From Acanthacorydalis orientalis (Eukaryota > Arthropoda > Insecta > Megaloptera > Corydalidae), in the NCBI GenBank assembly GCA_034766995.1, contig CM068317.1, forward strand, positions 28,932,001 through 28,996,000: DNA of 64,000 bases, read 5' to 3'. Positions 1-12,922 of the stretch are shown piece by piece. Made by a program: the position numbers and the translations under genes. The notes under the pieces were generated by a model. It had not been told where the DNA came from. It was given only the letters and a program-made list of their open reading frames with translations, and did no database searches. Each line of letters starts with the position of its first letter. Position 1 is the stretch's first letter.

Positions 1-4
1 GTAT

Positions 5-281
5 TGTTAATACATTATTCATGACTGATTATGAATTCAAAATAAATAATGAAAAAAAATCACAAGAATAATTGAATAGACATGACGACTACGGCAAGCA
101 ATGGACTCGCTTTAAGGTCATTCATTCGTCTATATAAACGCACTGACAAATCAAATTCTGAATATTTGTTAATGTAATCAGGATTATTTGTATATTGTAA
201 TCAATAAACACATTGATCACGTCGCGTTGTTTCATAAGAAAAAATTGTGTGTTGTCTTTTTTGTTGTAGATACATGGACAC
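5..281 (+). mobile_element. Candidate solo LTR of an LTR retrotransposon
   Basis: The segment starts TGTTAATA and ends ATGGACA, the TG...CA ends typical of LTRs. It has a TATA-like box (TATATAAA, about 131-138) and a polyadenylation-like AATAAA at 203-208, a spacing that suits a short LTR. It is followed by CGTAT (282-286), and the window begins GTAT just before the TG, so a 5-bp target duplication is possible, with its first base outside the window. No gag-pol frame adjoins it, hence solo LTR or the 3' end of an element lying outside. The family cannot be named, and chance agreement is possible because the left flank is missing. Confidence 0.38.
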
Positions 282-286
282 GTATC

Positions 287-447
287 AATTATCTACGCTG
301 TCTTTTCACATTTGTAGATGTTAATTAATTATTTCATTCAGTTTTTTTTTTGAACCGTGTGTTCATTTTCTAAGGAATTTCGTGTGAGGGCAAACAGGAT
401 GGGATTTAACTTTTTTGAGTCTGATATATATACACATACACACACAT

Positions 448-545
<98 letters not shown>

Positions 546-573
546 GTATGTCTCGTATATATATATACATATA
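287..573. repeat. AT-rich spacer and compound (TA)n/(CA)n microsatellite
   Basis: About 130 bases of unremarkable sequence are followed by a compound CA/TA array at roughly 425-571, with TATG and TACA interruptions. It abuts the left end of the mariner at 574. Open frames across it are Tyr-Ile translations of the array and not genes. Confidence 0.85.
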
Positions 574-1742
574 CGTGGGCGGTTTGAAGAGACAACAGCT
601 TCAATTTCAAAGTGTACTTTACTTTTCGAGTTAATCTTCTCAAAGCACAACTTACTTGTCCCAACGTTTCTCCAGCTTCGCGATTCCCTTCCAGAAGTGG
701 GTTTCTTTGAGGTCCACAATATAGCCGTTTGTTTCCACTATCACCTCTTTATTCGACTCAAATCGTTTTACATCCAGGAAAATTTTGAGTTTTGGAAACA
801 GATGGAAGTCCGAGGAAGCCAATCAGGCGAATACAGGGATGCAGAAGAGTTTAAAACTTGAAGTCGGCCAATTTTTACTGAGCAACAATCCTTGAATGAC
901 CCGGTGTATTATCATGGTGAAACAACACTTATCTCTTGATCATCCCGGACGTTTTTCCACGACTGCTGCCTTTAACTTCTCCAAAAATGCTGAATAGGAT
1001 TGGTGAGTAATTGTTTTTTCGTTCTGAAGATAGTCAATCAAGAGAATTTCTTCGCAACTCAGAAAATTGACGCCATTACATTTCCAGACGAATAAAACGT
1101 CTTTTCCTTGTTCGAACTTGTTTCACCGCGTCCAGTCCCTTGTTTTGATTGCGTTTTCGATTCTACTGTGTAATGACGAATCCGAGTTTCATCAATGGTC
1201 TTAAAACGCCGCATGGAATTCGTTGTCTCCTTTTTAAACTGAAAAATGAAATTCATTCGCTCAATTGAGACGCCTATGACCTCTACTATCACGCCTATTT
1301 TCATGTACCGGTTGGAAAAAAACATATCGTGGACTTGATCGATGATTTTTGACGGGATAGCTGTTCTCGGGCCTCCTGAGCGTGATGCATCTTCTATGGT
1401 CATTCTGCTACGTTTAAATTTATTCACCTAAAGACGAATAGTTTCGTAGGAGAGACCAAATTCATCCAATGTAGGGAATATCCTCTAACGGATTTCCTTC
1501 GATGCTTTCTCTTTTTTTTTAAAAAAAAAACGGAATTACACTTCGAATTCTGATTTTATCCATTTTACACATTCGAACGAAACGCTTGTGTTGAAACAAC
1601 TGACAAATGAAAAATTAATGGAGGGACAACTTACAACTTCACTTGCGTTACTAAAAAGGATGGAACTATATGAAAACATATATAGCTGTCCTCTTGACCT
1701 TCAGCGAGTACACGAACCAAGTTACTCTTCAAAACACCCTTG
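574..1742 (-). mobile_element. Near-full-length mariner element, degenerate
   Basis: A 1,169-bp element with imperfect terminal inverted repeats: left CGTGGGCGGTTTGAAGAG, right (reverse complement) CAAGGGTGTTTTGAAGAG. TA dinucleotides lie immediately outside both ends (572-573 and 1743-1744), as expected for mariner target duplication. The interior encodes recognisable but broken mariner transposase on the minus strand. (TA)n arrays flank both sides. The length is close to that of intact mariners (about 1.3 kb), so this is an old autonomous-type copy and not a MITE. Confidence 0.85.
600..1563 (-). pseudogene. Mariner transposase pseudogene
   Basis: The minus-strand frame starts at an ATG at 1563 (MDKIRIRSVIRF) and is soon broken by stops and frameshifts. 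The longest clean piece (1059-1427) carries the linker EDASRSGGPRTA, then helix-turn-helix sequence, then IDETRIRHYT. The last corresponds to the MDETWIHHYT block holding the first catalytic Asp of the D,D(34)D triad, with Trp replaced by Arg. Further downstream in other frames are SLIDYLQNEKTIT, a CFHHDNTPGHS-like second-Asp block and [12 protein letters not shown] near the C-terminus. Several stops make it non-functional. It resembles the irritans/mauritiana side of the family, but the subfamily is a guess. Confidence 0.85.
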
Positions 1743-1744
1743 TA

Positions 1745-1754
1745 TGTATGTATG

Positions 1755-1801
<47 letters not shown>
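1745..1801. repeat. (TATG)n/(TA)n microsatellite
   Basis: TATG units followed by a pure TA run. It directly adjoins the TA target site of the mariner at 574-1742. Confidence 0.9.
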
Positions 1802-1803
<2 letters not shown>

Positions 1804-3620
1804 ACATTTTACATTAGTAAATCAGGTGTTCGTTGAAAGATTTCAAATAAAAAAATTCCAATTAATTGTTTTATCCTAAAATATTACGAAATTAAATTGT
1901 TTAAAAGAATATTAAAAAAAATAAGTTTTATTAAGAACAACCGAGTAACAAAGAGAAGAAAATATGATAAATATTCAAAATATTGAGTAGAGATTTGAAT
2001 GCAAGATTGTGCGTTGAAATGATTGCGTACAATACGTCTATGCATTTTATGAATTTATTTTTTATGCTTCCTCTAGTTTTCAAGTTGTCGAAAAAGTTTC
2101 TTCTGACAATAATTTTATGGTTAAAACTATCGTTTTGTATACCTTGAAAAGATTTACAATCAACAGTATATTAAATTACTGCTCTGTATATTTGTATAAA
2201 CAGATAATATTTCTTAGAAACAAACTGTAGTTAATGCCTCATAAGAAAAACTGACAAGGCGTAGGTGCTATTAATAATTCTGCTAATTAGTATTTATATT
2301 TTTATTAGCATTTAATCTATGTATTCAATTCCATTTATTTATTGAATTTGGTAAATTAGAATTATGTATTATATTTATTTGCGTAAATACATAAAACCCT
2401 TATACACCACAAAAGTTTATCTTCTATTAAAATATCTGATAAGTGATTTCTGTCTCTTCTGATACACTTTCAGATTATTTCTGTACCTATACTCTAAAGA
2501 TGATAGCATTGTCACTGAAACTTATATTAATAGATCAAAATTATAAAACAGGCTAATAAAATAAATGTTTATTGTATGTAGGATATTAATTAAATTGTTA
2601 ATGTGAATTTATCCACAGTCTCAAACTATAATACAATTTTGATTGTATTTTATTTTTCAATCAAAGAGAAATAAACTTGACTTATTAAGTATTTTTTTAG
2701 TATTTAAAATTAAACTTGTAGATAATTATTTTTTGTCACTTTTGAATTTGCATTGTACTTACATTAATTAATTATTATATGAATAGACAGAGTGAAGAAA
2801 AAATTAAATATTTCAGTTTATTAAGTTTTACAGTCTTTCTTTTTATTTTAGCTATTTTTCAATCTCAGTTGCAATCAAAATAAAATGAAGCTAGTTAGTA
2901 AAGAAATGGAAAAATTTGGAAAAAATAACAAATGTTAGTTAATAATGGAATTGGAAAAAATATTAGTGTTTTACTTATACATTAAAACAAGAAATTATTT
3001 ATTACTAATAAATAATAAAAATAATAAATCTCATGAAAAGTGGAGCAAATACATTAATGTTTTTTTTTTTTAAAAAAAAACAATACTAAAACACAATCTG
3101 TTTGTGATTTTCTGTTCACCATTCTGTTACATTTTTTTTATGTACAAAATTTGTATATATATTTATTGAAGCTTCTCATATATATATATATATATATATA
3201 CACGTATATGTGAGTGTGTGTACAGGTGTTCTTAGGTAAAATAGGGGTATTTTAAAACCATTTGGCTCGAGCATATTTTTTGATAAGCCTTTTAATCCAA
3301 TAATTTACTTACAATTATTTTTAACTAGAAGGACATTATTATCATTTACTTATATTTAACAATGTTTCGTTTATTTTTTTTTCTCAAAAAAAAATAAAAG
3401 TTTTGAAAATTCATAAATCTAACCCTTATGACAGATTTTTATTGTATTGTATTTTTGTATGAAACTTGTTAATTTTTATCTTCATTGTATTTGTATTTAA
3501 ACCCGTATTTTAAAATTTTATATTTATTTAGTACACAAAATAACCTGAAAAATATTAAAAACCAGGGTATTGTCCGTCTTCCGGAGAAATCAGTCTTTTT
3601 CTTTCTCTCTCTCTCTCTCT

Positions 3621-3658
<38 letters not shown>

Positions 3659-5094
3659 TAAAAATAGTTAAAAAAATTACAATAATAGATTTTTAAGTAG
3701 ATGTTTTCAGATTAAGATTAAGTTTTTTCTTGTAAAATATTCTTTACTTATTATTAATTAACTATTATAAAAGAACTCTCAAAAATGAATTTAATAAAAT
3801 AATTTATTTGTATAAAAGATATATTTTTAATAATATTCGTATTATATAGAAGAACTATTTGTTATAAAAGAATTATTTTTAAAATTTTTATAATATGGAA
3901 CAATTTTTTTTTCACTGCGTTAAATTTCACTTTTATAAATTAATTTTCATTCCTCTACGTCTAATACAATATAATTTAATCAACAATGATCGATAATCAA
4001 TTATTGAATATTGTCGATCGGAACAAAAGGTATAGTATATGGCAAAGTGAAAATTTATTTGTGAATATTGTAGTGAATATTTTGTAACAGTAATTCTACA
4101 AGCGTTTACTTTTGATATTAAAAAGTATTAATAATACTTGTAAATAACTTCTTAACTGAATGTTAATATCATTAAATTAATAACATATTGTAATTATTTT
4201 ATATTAAAAAACACACATTGATGTTTCATTGACAAACGTAAATATTAACATCATATAAAAATTATAATATTGTGATATATGTTTGAAAATGATGTTAAAA
4301 TATTTTTATGAAAGAAATGGAGTAATATTGTATGTGAAACCTATATACAACAAAAATTTATTAAATTTAGATACAATTGGTTCGACACAAATGCACAATA
4401 TGTATTTTGCTTATCATTCTTTTCATCACTTTAAAAATTTTTAAACGGATTTCCAGTTCTCAAATATAATCCGAACGACAAAAAAGACGTCTTCATTGGT
4501 AAGGCGTCAAAGCTGAAAATGGGATTAACATTTTACATACAATTTGACACAAATCCGTGCATCTCACTCGAACGATATACGTCTGTACATACGTCCTACT
4601 CTGTTCCACTAAATTGTTTAGACAAATAATCTGACACGATGCTCGTCTGGCCCCCGCTAACCAAATACGTTATGCACATTTGTCATAATAACTTTTTTGG
4701 ACCATCGGATATTTGACCCGTTTCAAGTCGACCAGTATCGTTACGGTGTACAGACAACGACCAGTAAGGTGAATGTGGGACCGAGACGAGACGATATCCG
4801 AAACCGGTTATTAGGCTATATGTTCTTCTTAGATTAATACGAAAGTATGTTCTTAGGCTATGTTTGGTCTAGTGTCACCGGGCAATTGAGTGGGCTGCTG
4901 AATGATTTAGGATGACAGGTCCGAAGCACAGTTTAATGTTCTGTTTGTCACATCAATGGGAAGAGAATTATTTGTTAGAGGCGAACGTCTCTGTTTACTG
5001 TATTTATTTAAAGATTTCTGTTGATTTACTTGTATTTTAATGTGGTTACTTGGAGAACATGCATTTATAATAATTGACAATATTTGAAACTTGG

Positions 5095-5127
<33 letters not shown>

Positions 5128-6311
5128 CTTTATAACTAAAATTATATATCATAAGATATAATAATTTTTTTAATATAGAATGCACAAAATATGAAGTTCA
5201 GAGTTTTTTTATAAATACATTTATTATTATGAAAATGCGAATTTCCCTATGTAAAGTTTGTTAAAACTAATTGAAATAAAGAAGCTATATACAGGATAGA
5301 AATATATATTTAAGGTTAATATTACGAACATTACACGAAATTATTAATATGTTAATTCTTTAAAAACTCAATAAAATCGGTTAAAAACCATGTCTCTGCT
5401 GCTATTTACATTTTTATTTGTTTGTAACTTTGGTTTGTGTTTAATATTTTGTAGACAGTTTCTAAATTCTTAACTGTATTCATTTTTCCAAAATTAAAAT
5501 TTTTACTTTCTCGAGGATATCAACTTTACTAAAAAAATATGACCGCTACAATATATTAATACCCTGTTCTATAAATAATTCTAATGGATTTAATTTATTT
5601 TCTGTTTATTTATTTAAAATTCCTTCTAGTTATTTTTGAATTGTTCAGTCGAATATTTACTTTGAATTTAAGTCTAGCTATTGTTATAAATCCCGTTTCT
5701 AGTATTTTTTTTAATATTGAAAAATTCACAATTTCTCATTGTGATTCCATTCACTTATAAATAAATTAATACACTAAAAGATTTAATGCACAAACTGTGT
5801 CGTATTACTTTTTTTTAAGATTTAAAAATAATTTAAAAGATTAAACGTGTATTATGATGTAATTTTCTAAATTATTACCCGAATTTTATTACAATTATTC
5901 ACATGTTAAAATTGCATTTTATAATCAGTCTAATTCAAAGAGGTCTTCATCATTTAAAATTTAATATGCTCTATTAAAAATATAATATGCATATAGCATC
6001 TATAATTATATATGGTTACAGTGTCATACACTTATTTTCTTCTGTATTATTTTATGATATCGCAATAGCCATTTGAAATTTATTTTAAAACTAATTTGGA
6101 TTTGAATTTATCATTTAGATTTTAAATATTATTAATAATATGATTAAAACTGAGTACTTTAGAATAATTACATTTATTATTTATTATAAATTGATATTTA
6201 TTTAGTTTCACAAATTGATTTATTAATTTTTTAAATATTTTCCTACCACTCCCACAATATTTATTTTATCAAGGTGTTCACATTGACACAGATGTCAGAT
6301 TTCATTGGAGT
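1802..6311. other. AT-rich upstream DNA without recognised genes
   Basis: No credible frame on either strand. TA microsatellites lie at about 3177-3200, 3625-3656 (preceded by a CT run) and 5096-5121. The only compositional break is the GC-richer patch described separately at 4440-5000. The remainder is simple A/T-rich sequence. Confidence 0.7.
4440..5000. other. GC-richer island, function unknown
   Basis: Sequence complexity and CpG content rise visibly here against the surrounding A/T-rich DNA, for example around CGAGACGAGACGATATCCG near 4780. Neither strand has a convincing frame. A 92-codon minus-strand frame starting nearby runs mostly through a TA array and is not credible. It could be a regulatory element, an untranslated exon or a decayed repeat. 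Confidence 0.3.
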
Positions 6312-6319
6312 AGCTAGAA

Positions 6320-7950
6320 CAGTATTTCTTAATCGGTGTGTCATAACTGGATTACAGGTGTGCTCCGAGGTATTGATGGTTGTAATTTTTTATAGTGATA
6401 AAAAATTAAATTTATTTTTTTACAATCATTTAAACATTTATAACAGTTGAAAGTATATTTAAACGTTATATGTAAATTTAAATTTTCTCTATATTTTATC
6501 GATAGTGATTATTAAAAATTTGAAAATACTCGTACCATCGTTAAAGGTTACTATTTAGTGTTCTAATGAGGATCATGTAAGTCACATATGGGTTCGTTTC
6601 TTTTATGACTAGTTTTCCTTATTTTTAGATAGATCTCGAATTTAGAGAGATCTTGAATTCCAGTCGTTATTGAGTTATAGATCTACCTAAAGATGATGAA
6701 AGTCGAAACCTGTCGTAAAGAAGCGAACTTACAAGTTATCTGCAGAATTCAATTGAAACAATGGATCACAGGTGTGCAGGAGAAGAATGTAAGAAAGACT
6801 GTAATTTAGTCTTGAATAAGAATTGTGTTTTGTTATTCCAAGTAAAAAAATAATAAAAACAAAAGTAAAGTAAATATAAACAAGTAATTTTTATGAAAAT
6901 AATCTCAAACTTTTCTTTAGTAATTGAAAAATCTTTAATCTGAAATTTTTATAAAAAATCAATATTTTGTTCTTTTCCCGTTCCATTCGCCTAGTGTGTT
7001 ATGTAAATATTAGCTGTACAAATTAATTCGGTATCTTTTTTGTAAAAAATGAATATTTACGGAAAAAGAAAATACATTTTAAATCTTAAAAATATACCCC
7101 ATTATATTATATAACGTTGTCTTGTCGAAAAAGATTGCTGCTTTGATTCTATGAAGTCATAATGTATTTTCGACCTTCTTCCATTGTTTTAGTACTTTTT
7201 GTATGTTTTATGCATCACAACACCTTTCCTCAAAAACGAACAAACCATTCCTCAGGCTTCGACAGCATTTTTTCAACTCGAATGTGAAAAGTATGTATTG
7301 CCTAATATGCTGCTTTTCGGACGCAATCGTGTTCACTACTGATTTGTAAGGTTATGCCAACTGCTTGGCTAAGATATGTAGTGTTTTTAAATATTCAATT
7401 TAACACTTCAAAATCCTAACTATGAAAACATATCTCTTTATAATATAAATACGATCCAGTAATGCTGCTGTTCCCGTGACTTTTATACATTTTTTGATTA
7501 CTTGATACCAGTTATGTGGTCTCTATTCTGATTGGTTGAGATCAGTCACATGATATACGATTTCAGTATAAAATTGATAAGAAATTTATTCAAAATATTT
7601 TATTCATTGAAGCTGTAGAGTAAAATTATTGTTACACATTTTAACATTGTATTTTGTTATGCTAATTTTTATAAATTTTTTCAATAAAAATTTGACGGCT
7701 TACATTTTACGCTGATTATTTGTGTGTAAATGTGATAATTTCTGTTATTTGTTAGGGGGAAGTGAGCGTTAGCGAACAGGGGGCGAAGTTCCTCTGGCGT
7801 TTGGCGAGCGCAGCGAGTAGGGGGCGGATTTTCCTAGTTTTACCTTAAAACAGCTTCATAATTGATTCAATTTAAAGGCACAGAATTAATTGTTACACCT
7901 AATATGATTTTTTATGTATTCTATGACATGAAAAAGATTGAGAACCACTA
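6320..7950. mobile_element. Degraded hAT-superfamily transposon
   Basis: The left end reads CAGTATTTCTTAATCGGTGTG, of the widespread hAT form CAGTGTTTCTCAACCGGTGTG. The right end, reverse-complemented, reads TAGTGGTTCTCAATC. The 8 bases outside the left end (6312-6319, agctagaa) match the 8 outside the right end (7951-7958, agatagaa) at seven positions, the hAT target-duplication length. The 1.6-kb interior shows no intact transposase frame and no C-terminal dimerisation motif that I could recognise. It is either a dead autonomous copy or a deletion derivative. It also contains the GC-rich tandem motif at 7755-7836. Confidence 0.6.
7755..7836. repeat. Two-copy GC-rich tandem motif
   Basis: Two diverged units of about 41 bp share the core (a/g)GCGAGCG...GCGA(a/g)(c/t)AGGGGGCG, followed by TTCCT or TTTTCCT. 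The unit is far more GC-rich than its surroundings and lies inside the hAT-like element. A related copy occurs at 34870-34935 on the opposite strand. Confidence 0.55.
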
Positions 7951-7958
7951 AGATAGAA

Positions 7959-8387
7959 TATACACAGATACATATGTTGAGGTTTTCGTATAAGACAGTT
8001 GTTTTCTTTTTAGATTTTCAGATAATTATATAACATACATGGATTCATATAGATGATAATTTACTTTAAATTTTTACAATTTTACTTAATTTAAGTAGTT
8101 AAATGACCTATATATAAAAATAAGGCGTAAATTCCTAGAATTTAAACCCACTTCTTTGACTAATAGTATTATAATTGATGGTTTTAAAGGAACTGTATAT
8201 TTTTGCATAATTGATAATTTGACAAATGTTCATTATTTAATAAAATAAGCATTTGATAATATAAATAGACATGTGAATGATTTAGTGAATAGCAGTGAAA
8301 AAAATAAATTTAGAATTGCATAATTATGTAAATTAAAAGAAACTTAACGATAAATATTTTTAAAACAATGAAAATTAAAAAATGAAA

Positions 8388-8433
<46 letters not shown>

Positions 8434-11400
8434 ATGTGTGTGTGTTTAAATATATTTAAAGTTGCTTGTTTGATACAGTTTTTTATATTTTACATTATTA
8501 AGTAATATCTTTGTATTTTTTGTATGTAATGGAATATAAGGACGGTATTATCAGTAGTGCATAGATATATTATATATTGTAAATGTATGAAAACTACTAC
8601 AAATTTTATTTTTTGTAAAAATTCAATAGTAATATATTTTGTACATAGAAGTTAACAAACACTATCGAAAAATTCTAAATCAAGCCAACTTAAATGTTGT
8701 TTAGGTGAATATAGCCAAATTAATTTCCTGTTGAGATTTTCACGGATCAAATAACGATCAGCTTCAATTAATACACACTGGGATCAATAGGGATTAAAGG
8801 TTTATCCGTTTCAATCGAATCGACAGGACTGAAAATTACGTGATTTGAAATTTAGATAATGAAACTATTTGTTTAATTAACTTTTAACACAAGTAAGTAA
8901 TTACTTTAAAGCTTCTGAAGGAAAAAAAATATTAGAATATTAGAATTTATGTCATTTAAGAAGTTTATTATTGTTCATAGTAACTAATTTAAGCAGATGG
9001 AATAAAAACAGGAAATAGTATAAAAGAATGAAATTAAAAATATTTAATAAATAATTTAATTTACAAATAAATTTAAAAAATCGTTATTATTGTTTTGAAT
9101 CCATTATTGAAATTTAATACACACGAGATAAATTTAACGAATGAACATTATTCATAAAATTGTAGTTAGTTAATATTCTTAAAACTGATAATTGATTATC
9201 AGAGTGAAATAAGACAACAGTAAATTAACTTGACAAAATAAATATAGTGGATACTACTCATAAAATATAAGTCACTAACGATTTTATTCTATCAGATAAT
9301 GAAATTAATCATATGATTTATTTCTCGTTTTATTCTAGTGATATAAGTTAATTAATTTGAAAAAAAATGTCAATTATTGACACTTTTAAGAGCTTGTTAA
9401 TATTTTAGATTTAAAAAGCATATTGTTGTAATATTATGAGCAAGTAAATTAATATATAAAATGAAACTTTATTGTTTGCTTTGCGATTGAAATGAAAAAG
9501 AAACCGTGAAAATAAATAAATCACGCGCTAAATACAAACTTCCTAAAAGGAAGGAGGATTGTTAACGCCCGCATGATATTTACTAGTTCTTAAAATTTTC
9601 TCTAGATTGGAAGAAAACAAACAACCATTAATAGATATAAAGAGTGTAACAAAACAAAATATTATATTATTTATAAAAAAACATGGATAAATGAAAATAA
9701 AACATGGTTAGACAAAGAAAAAAAATATCTAAACACAAAAAAGTGAAACTGATTATTAAATAGAATTTAATAAGAATAACCGAAGAGCTAACTTATTATA
9801 CAGTTTGTTTACTCTCAGTATGACAGTAAACAAGTAAAGTTTATTAAATATTTTTTTGATTAGTATGAAAATTAGTTACATTCTTAATTAAAGATACTAC
9901 GTACAACAAATCAGAGGCAAAGTCACTATATTGATTAATAGTTCAATGTAGTAGACATTTGGATTTATTTAATAAATAAATCTAATTTAGTTAGTCAGAA
10001 AATTGGATTTTTTCAAAATCCTTCAAAAATTTTTAATCAAACAATAATCGATTTCCAATAATAACTTATTGAAAAATACTCGAATTTAAATATGCTATTA
10101 AAATATCAATCTTTTTATTGATCAGGATCCAATTAAACTAACAACCATTCAAAGCTATACTACATTCAATCTCATCAAAAAGACTATGTCGACTGTGTAC
10201 TATATGTTGTTCGAAACGTTTCAAAAAGGACAAGGAAAAAGAAAAGAAACAAGATTTTGTTCAAAAGATTACTACGTACGGTTATACATTGAATCTTGTT
10301 TTGAAATCTACCACGAATTAAAGTTTTATTATTATTCTTTTTTTTAATTTATAATAACTTATTTGCAATATGTTTTCGGATATTTTACCTAAGCATTTTT
10401 TTAATCGTCTTTATGTTTGTATATAAAAAGGTTTTATAAATGCTATACATTCCTTTAATTTGATTCAAATATAAAACAATTTATTTATTTATTTGTATTT
10501 GTGGAAGTTGTGATTCAGATTTTTATTTTTGTAAAAATTATGTTACTGCAATGCATTAAGAGAGTGATGAAATTTGCTGTTATAAAAATAAATTGTTGTA
10601 CTGGAGAGTGTATAAGATAGTTTTTGAATATAATTCATTAAATTTGATAGGTAAAAAAGATTTTTAATTTATTTTTGGATATTTATTCTATTTTTTTAAA
10701 CTTAAAGCTTAAATGAAATCGTTGTTTTCTAATATTTTATTATTAATATATATATATATCATGTAAGAAGGTCATTCAATAAATTATTAACTTAAATTAA
10801 AGCAAGTAAGTTAATAAAGTGTATTTAATATGATACGTTTTTTTGCATTTGGTTATTTCTATTTGAGCTTATTTACTTTTTTTATCTTTTCAATTACAGT
10901 CATAATTTATAGTTCTTATTAAATTTTAGTATAATTTTATATTTTTTAAAGTAATTTTAAAGAAATTGACTAATATAATATTTCTATTTGCGACGAAAAG
11001 AGAACTTCTTTAAATAAATAAATAATAATTGAGTTTTCTATAGTTTCCATTTACACTTATATAAGGAATGAGATGTGTACCTATTATTAGAAATGTTTGT
11101 TTAGAAATATACATGTTCAATATTTAAGAATGAATTTAATTAATGTGAGAAAATAGGAAATAAATCTCACAAATTTTGTGTATAGTGGTAAGTAGAAAAA
11201 AATGGTCTTGTATTCCAGAAAAATAAGGATTTCTTTTATTGAAATTTATGCTAGATAAAATTATAGTTATGAAAAATCACTACTGTCATAAATTTTAGGA
11301 GACGTTAAAGAAATAATGATGAAGAAGTATGTTCAAAGGGTTATGTGATTTCATCCATGACAATAGTTCTGTTCAAAATACAAAAAAACTTGGACTGAAA

Positions 11401-12019
11401 AATAACACAAAAATCAACTATCCATTATAGAGCTTGCATTTGGAATTAGTGATTATGATCTATTTGAACAAACATATTTGCTTAAAAGAAAATACATAGG
11501 TAATGAACAATTAAATAAGAAGTTTTTGAATCATTTGATACTAAGAGTGAAATATTTATAACCGAAATTATTTTCTAGACTCTAAATAAAACGCTTTTTC
11601 AGACTTAATAGATGACTATATTCAAAATAAATAGTATTTTCCTGATTGAGTCCCGTTTTATTTTTGTTTTTCTTTATTCATGAAGATAATTTATTGAGTA
11701 CCTTTCGTAGTAATAATGAATTATTTAATAATATAAATACGTTATAATTATTTTTTATAAATTAGATATGCATGAAAAAAAATCTGTTGGCTATAAAACG
11801 AATGCTGACTAAACCAAGAGTCAGTCCGAATATAAGCATGGTTTCAAAATTCCTAATATACATAATTTTATAATAATTATAAATAACTTCTATATTCGTT
11901 TCATTGTTCTTCTTTATACACAACCATATGAACGTACGCACACATGGTTGTGTATAAATAAATAACCAATAAACAAAATTTATTTCCATATAAAAAAAAG
12001 TCATAGACAACTTCTTCAG
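7959..12019. other. AT-rich upstream DNA without recognised genes
   Basis: A TA array lies at about 8390-8428, followed by TG repeats. A short AAGGAAGGAGG-containing patch is near 9550. No frame on either strand has plausible composition, and no tRNA, transposase or exon-like segment was recognised. Confidence 0.7.
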
Positions 12020-12500
12020 CTAACAATAAACTGAAACGTCACAACACACAAGCAACATACACGAAACAAAACAGAAGAAAAAGATGACCCCTGTGACCAT
12101 GCATTGTCGCTTATGTCAACTGGTGTCGAAGTACTATAACAGCAGTCTGCGTGAATGAGAAAGAAAGAAGAACGAGTGGGGCGGCGACCCATCTGATAGA
12201 CTAGCGGACAAACCAACATCTATAGATTCAGTTTGTGTCGGATACTCGTGGGAGTGATGTCGAACATTGCAGTCTAAAGATAGACTACATGGTCGCGTAT
12301 TCGACGATCTCGCGTGTTTTGACAGCTCATGTGGCGTGATGGGATGCTCAGGATTTCGTTACGTGTGCAGAATGTAACACCAGAATGTGTTAGAGTGATC
12401 ATTGTATTAATCGATACGTTTTAATTACATTTTGGCGAAAGGTCGTTTCTTTTTTTGGTTTGTTCCGAAAAAAGAACGTCCGAACGAAATTATTTTCAAA
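12020..12500 (+). promoter_or_regulatory. CpG-richer putative promoter region of the RECK-like gene
   Basis: Composition changes sharply to mixed, CpG-containing sequence about 400-900 bp ahead of the first coding exon. An arthropod-type initiator (ATTCAGTTTG, TCAGT at 12228-12232) follows a TATAGA at 12221-12226, which is too close to be a TATA box for it. I see no convincing downstream promoter element. A 67-codon minus-strand ATG frame (12016-12219) lies here; with no recognisable features it is treated as chance. Placing the transcription start near 12230 is inference. Confidence 0.4.
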
Positions 12501-12922
12501 ATAAAGTGAAGTAAATCTTACTGTTCATGGAAGAGTCTAATCGTTTTGTCAATGAATGTTTTAATAAATAGTGAAGAAATTTGTCAGTTGGTTTATTTAC
12601 GGATAAACTGTTCAAGTTTAAATAGTTCTTCTCGAAAACAAATCTCTGACAGCTTGAAAATAACTACAAATAATTAAATTTATATATAATAAACAATATT
12701 GATGTTAAGACAGTTGAATTAAATCTTTTTTTAACAAATATCCATGAATAAATGTAAAAGTATTTACAGGAAACGTAGAAATACAGCTGAAACTAAAATA
12801 CAAGAGTGTTATTTAAATGTGACATAGAGCGCGATAAAAAATATTTTGAAAGTGTCCGTCACAATGATTCAATTGTTGCGTTTTTGTAAATAAATGTAGA
12901 TTTTGTAAAACAGGAACGCAAA
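12501..12922 (+). other. Putative 5' leader of the RECK-like gene
   Basis: AT-rich sequence between the CpG-rich stretch and the start codon. A possible 3' splice site (TATTTACAG, ending at 12769) and possible upstream donors (GTAAAT near 12510) allow a 5'-UTR intron, but neither is compelling. The sequence just before the ATG (GCAAAATG) fits the insect start-context consensus. Confidence 0.35.

Noticed and set aside
338..861. Several overlapping Tyr-Ile-rich open frames
   Set aside because: They are translations of the TA/CA microsatellite extended into mariner sequence in the wrong frame.
12016..12219. 67-codon minus-strand ATG frame next to the putative promoter
   Set aside because: Short, no recognisable signal, domain or splice sites; more simply explained by the less AT-rich promoter DNA.
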